Shown here: piece after piece, positions 63,701-64,000 of the stretch
How positions within the stretch are numbered: the first letter of the stretch is position 1
Layout: every line of letters begins with the position of its first letter
DNA from: Rhineura floridana
Taxonomy: Eukaryota; Chordata; Lepidosauria; Squamata; Rhineuridae
Direction: 5' to 3'
NCBI RefSeq assembly: GCF_030035675.1
Contig: NC_084482.1
Coordinates: forward strand, 221,921,943 to 221,985,942
DNA length: 64,000 nt
Position numbers and translations under genes: made by a program
Notes under the pieces: model-generated
Database searches by the model: none
What the model was told of the DNA's origin: nothing
Seen by the model: the letters and a program-made list of their open reading frames with translations, nothing else

Positions 63701-63755
63701 ATTTGCATATTATGCAAATGATAAATTAGTTGCATAATTTGCATAGTATGCAAAT
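63701..63755. promoter_or_regulatory. Two octamer palindromes (ATTTGCAT-3-ATGCAAAT)
   Basis: Perfect octamers lie at 63701-63708, 63712-63719, 63737-63744 and 63748-63755. They form two 19-bp palindromes 36 bp apart. The octamer is the classic POU-factor site. The AT-rich setting could also be part of an unknown repeat. Confidence 0.4.
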
Positions 63756-63899
63756 AATGTCCTGATTAGGCAAATTAATCATATTAAAAGTTGCATTGTC
63801 CAGTTTTGTTTTGTGCCTAGCAATTACCACCAAAAACTGGGGGAGGATTTGAAGATTTAAAAAAATCCTTCATTTTCAACCTTAAATGCCTATTATGGA

Positions 63900-64000
63900 A
63901 TATTTATTTATTAAGAGGATATATATCCTGCCTTTCCACTGTTAAAAACGGAGTTCAGGGCAGCTTACAAACATAAAAACAATAAAAATGCACAATCATT
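63900..64000 (-). repeat. LINE 3' end, antisense, leaving the window
   Basis: TATTTATTTATTAAGAGGAT, then TCCTGCCTTTCCACTG and an A-rich end, typical of an antisense LINE tail. It continues beyond the window. Confidence 0.5.

Overview
This is vertebrate nuclear DNA, almost certainly from a squamate reptile (a lizard). It has long C2H2 zinc-finger arrays with a KRAB exon and standard splice sites. It also carries squamate-typical repeats: a SINE of the Sauria type with a BovB-like tail, CR1 and L2 LINEs, hAT-like MITEs, and young copia, gypsy and endogenous-retrovirus copies. I see no bacterial-type genes, CRISPR array, rRNA or functional tRNA gene.

The window is built from a large duplication. 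Copy A1 (1 to about 18390, starting before the window) reappears as copy A2 (about 30191 to 60525). By eye the copies differ at roughly 1-3 % of bases outside insertions. A2 is longer because it took more insertions. A1 alone gained a copia element (72-6005, carrying a CR1) and an L2 fragment (12413-13765). A2 alone gained an endogenous retrovirus (35844-45891, carrying a CR1 and a long-ORF L2), a Gmr1-like gypsy element (47506-53727) and another L2 (55386-59090). Each copy holds the empty site for the other's insertions, so their relative order can be read directly.

Host genes are all on the minus strand. ZNF-A1 has three exons (11122-11292, 9409-9535, 6507-8716) and predicts a KRAB protein with 24 zinc fingers. 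Its duplicate ZNF-A2 (34976-35146, 33274-33400, 31236-32581) keeps the same exons and splice sites, but its finger array is shorter, partly frame-scrambled and ends at a nonsense codon. A different gene, ZNF-B (19569-21502, possible first coding exon 24031-24085), lies in the single-copy spacer. It has about 20 finger positions and no visible KRAB exon. Relic KRAB-exon flanks at about 16.3-16.5 kb and 54.7-55.0 kb, and an older paralogous block (14.34-15.14 kb versus 27.3-28.14 kb), show that the cluster has grown by repeated duplication.

The spacer 18.4-30.2 kb holds ZNF-B, a solo gypsy LTR, a complete hAT MITE with an 8-bp target duplication, and old LINE and SINE pieces. The right end (60.5-64 kb) holds a 1.3-kb transposon with CACTA ends and about 270-bp inverted repeats, SINE and MITE pieces, a local direct repeat, a GT/GA microsatellite and a pair of octamer palindromes. 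Overall this looks like a KRAB zinc-finger cluster in heavy turnover beside recently active retroelements. That setting fits the known role of KRAB zinc-finger proteins in silencing such elements, but nothing here shows which element either protein binds.
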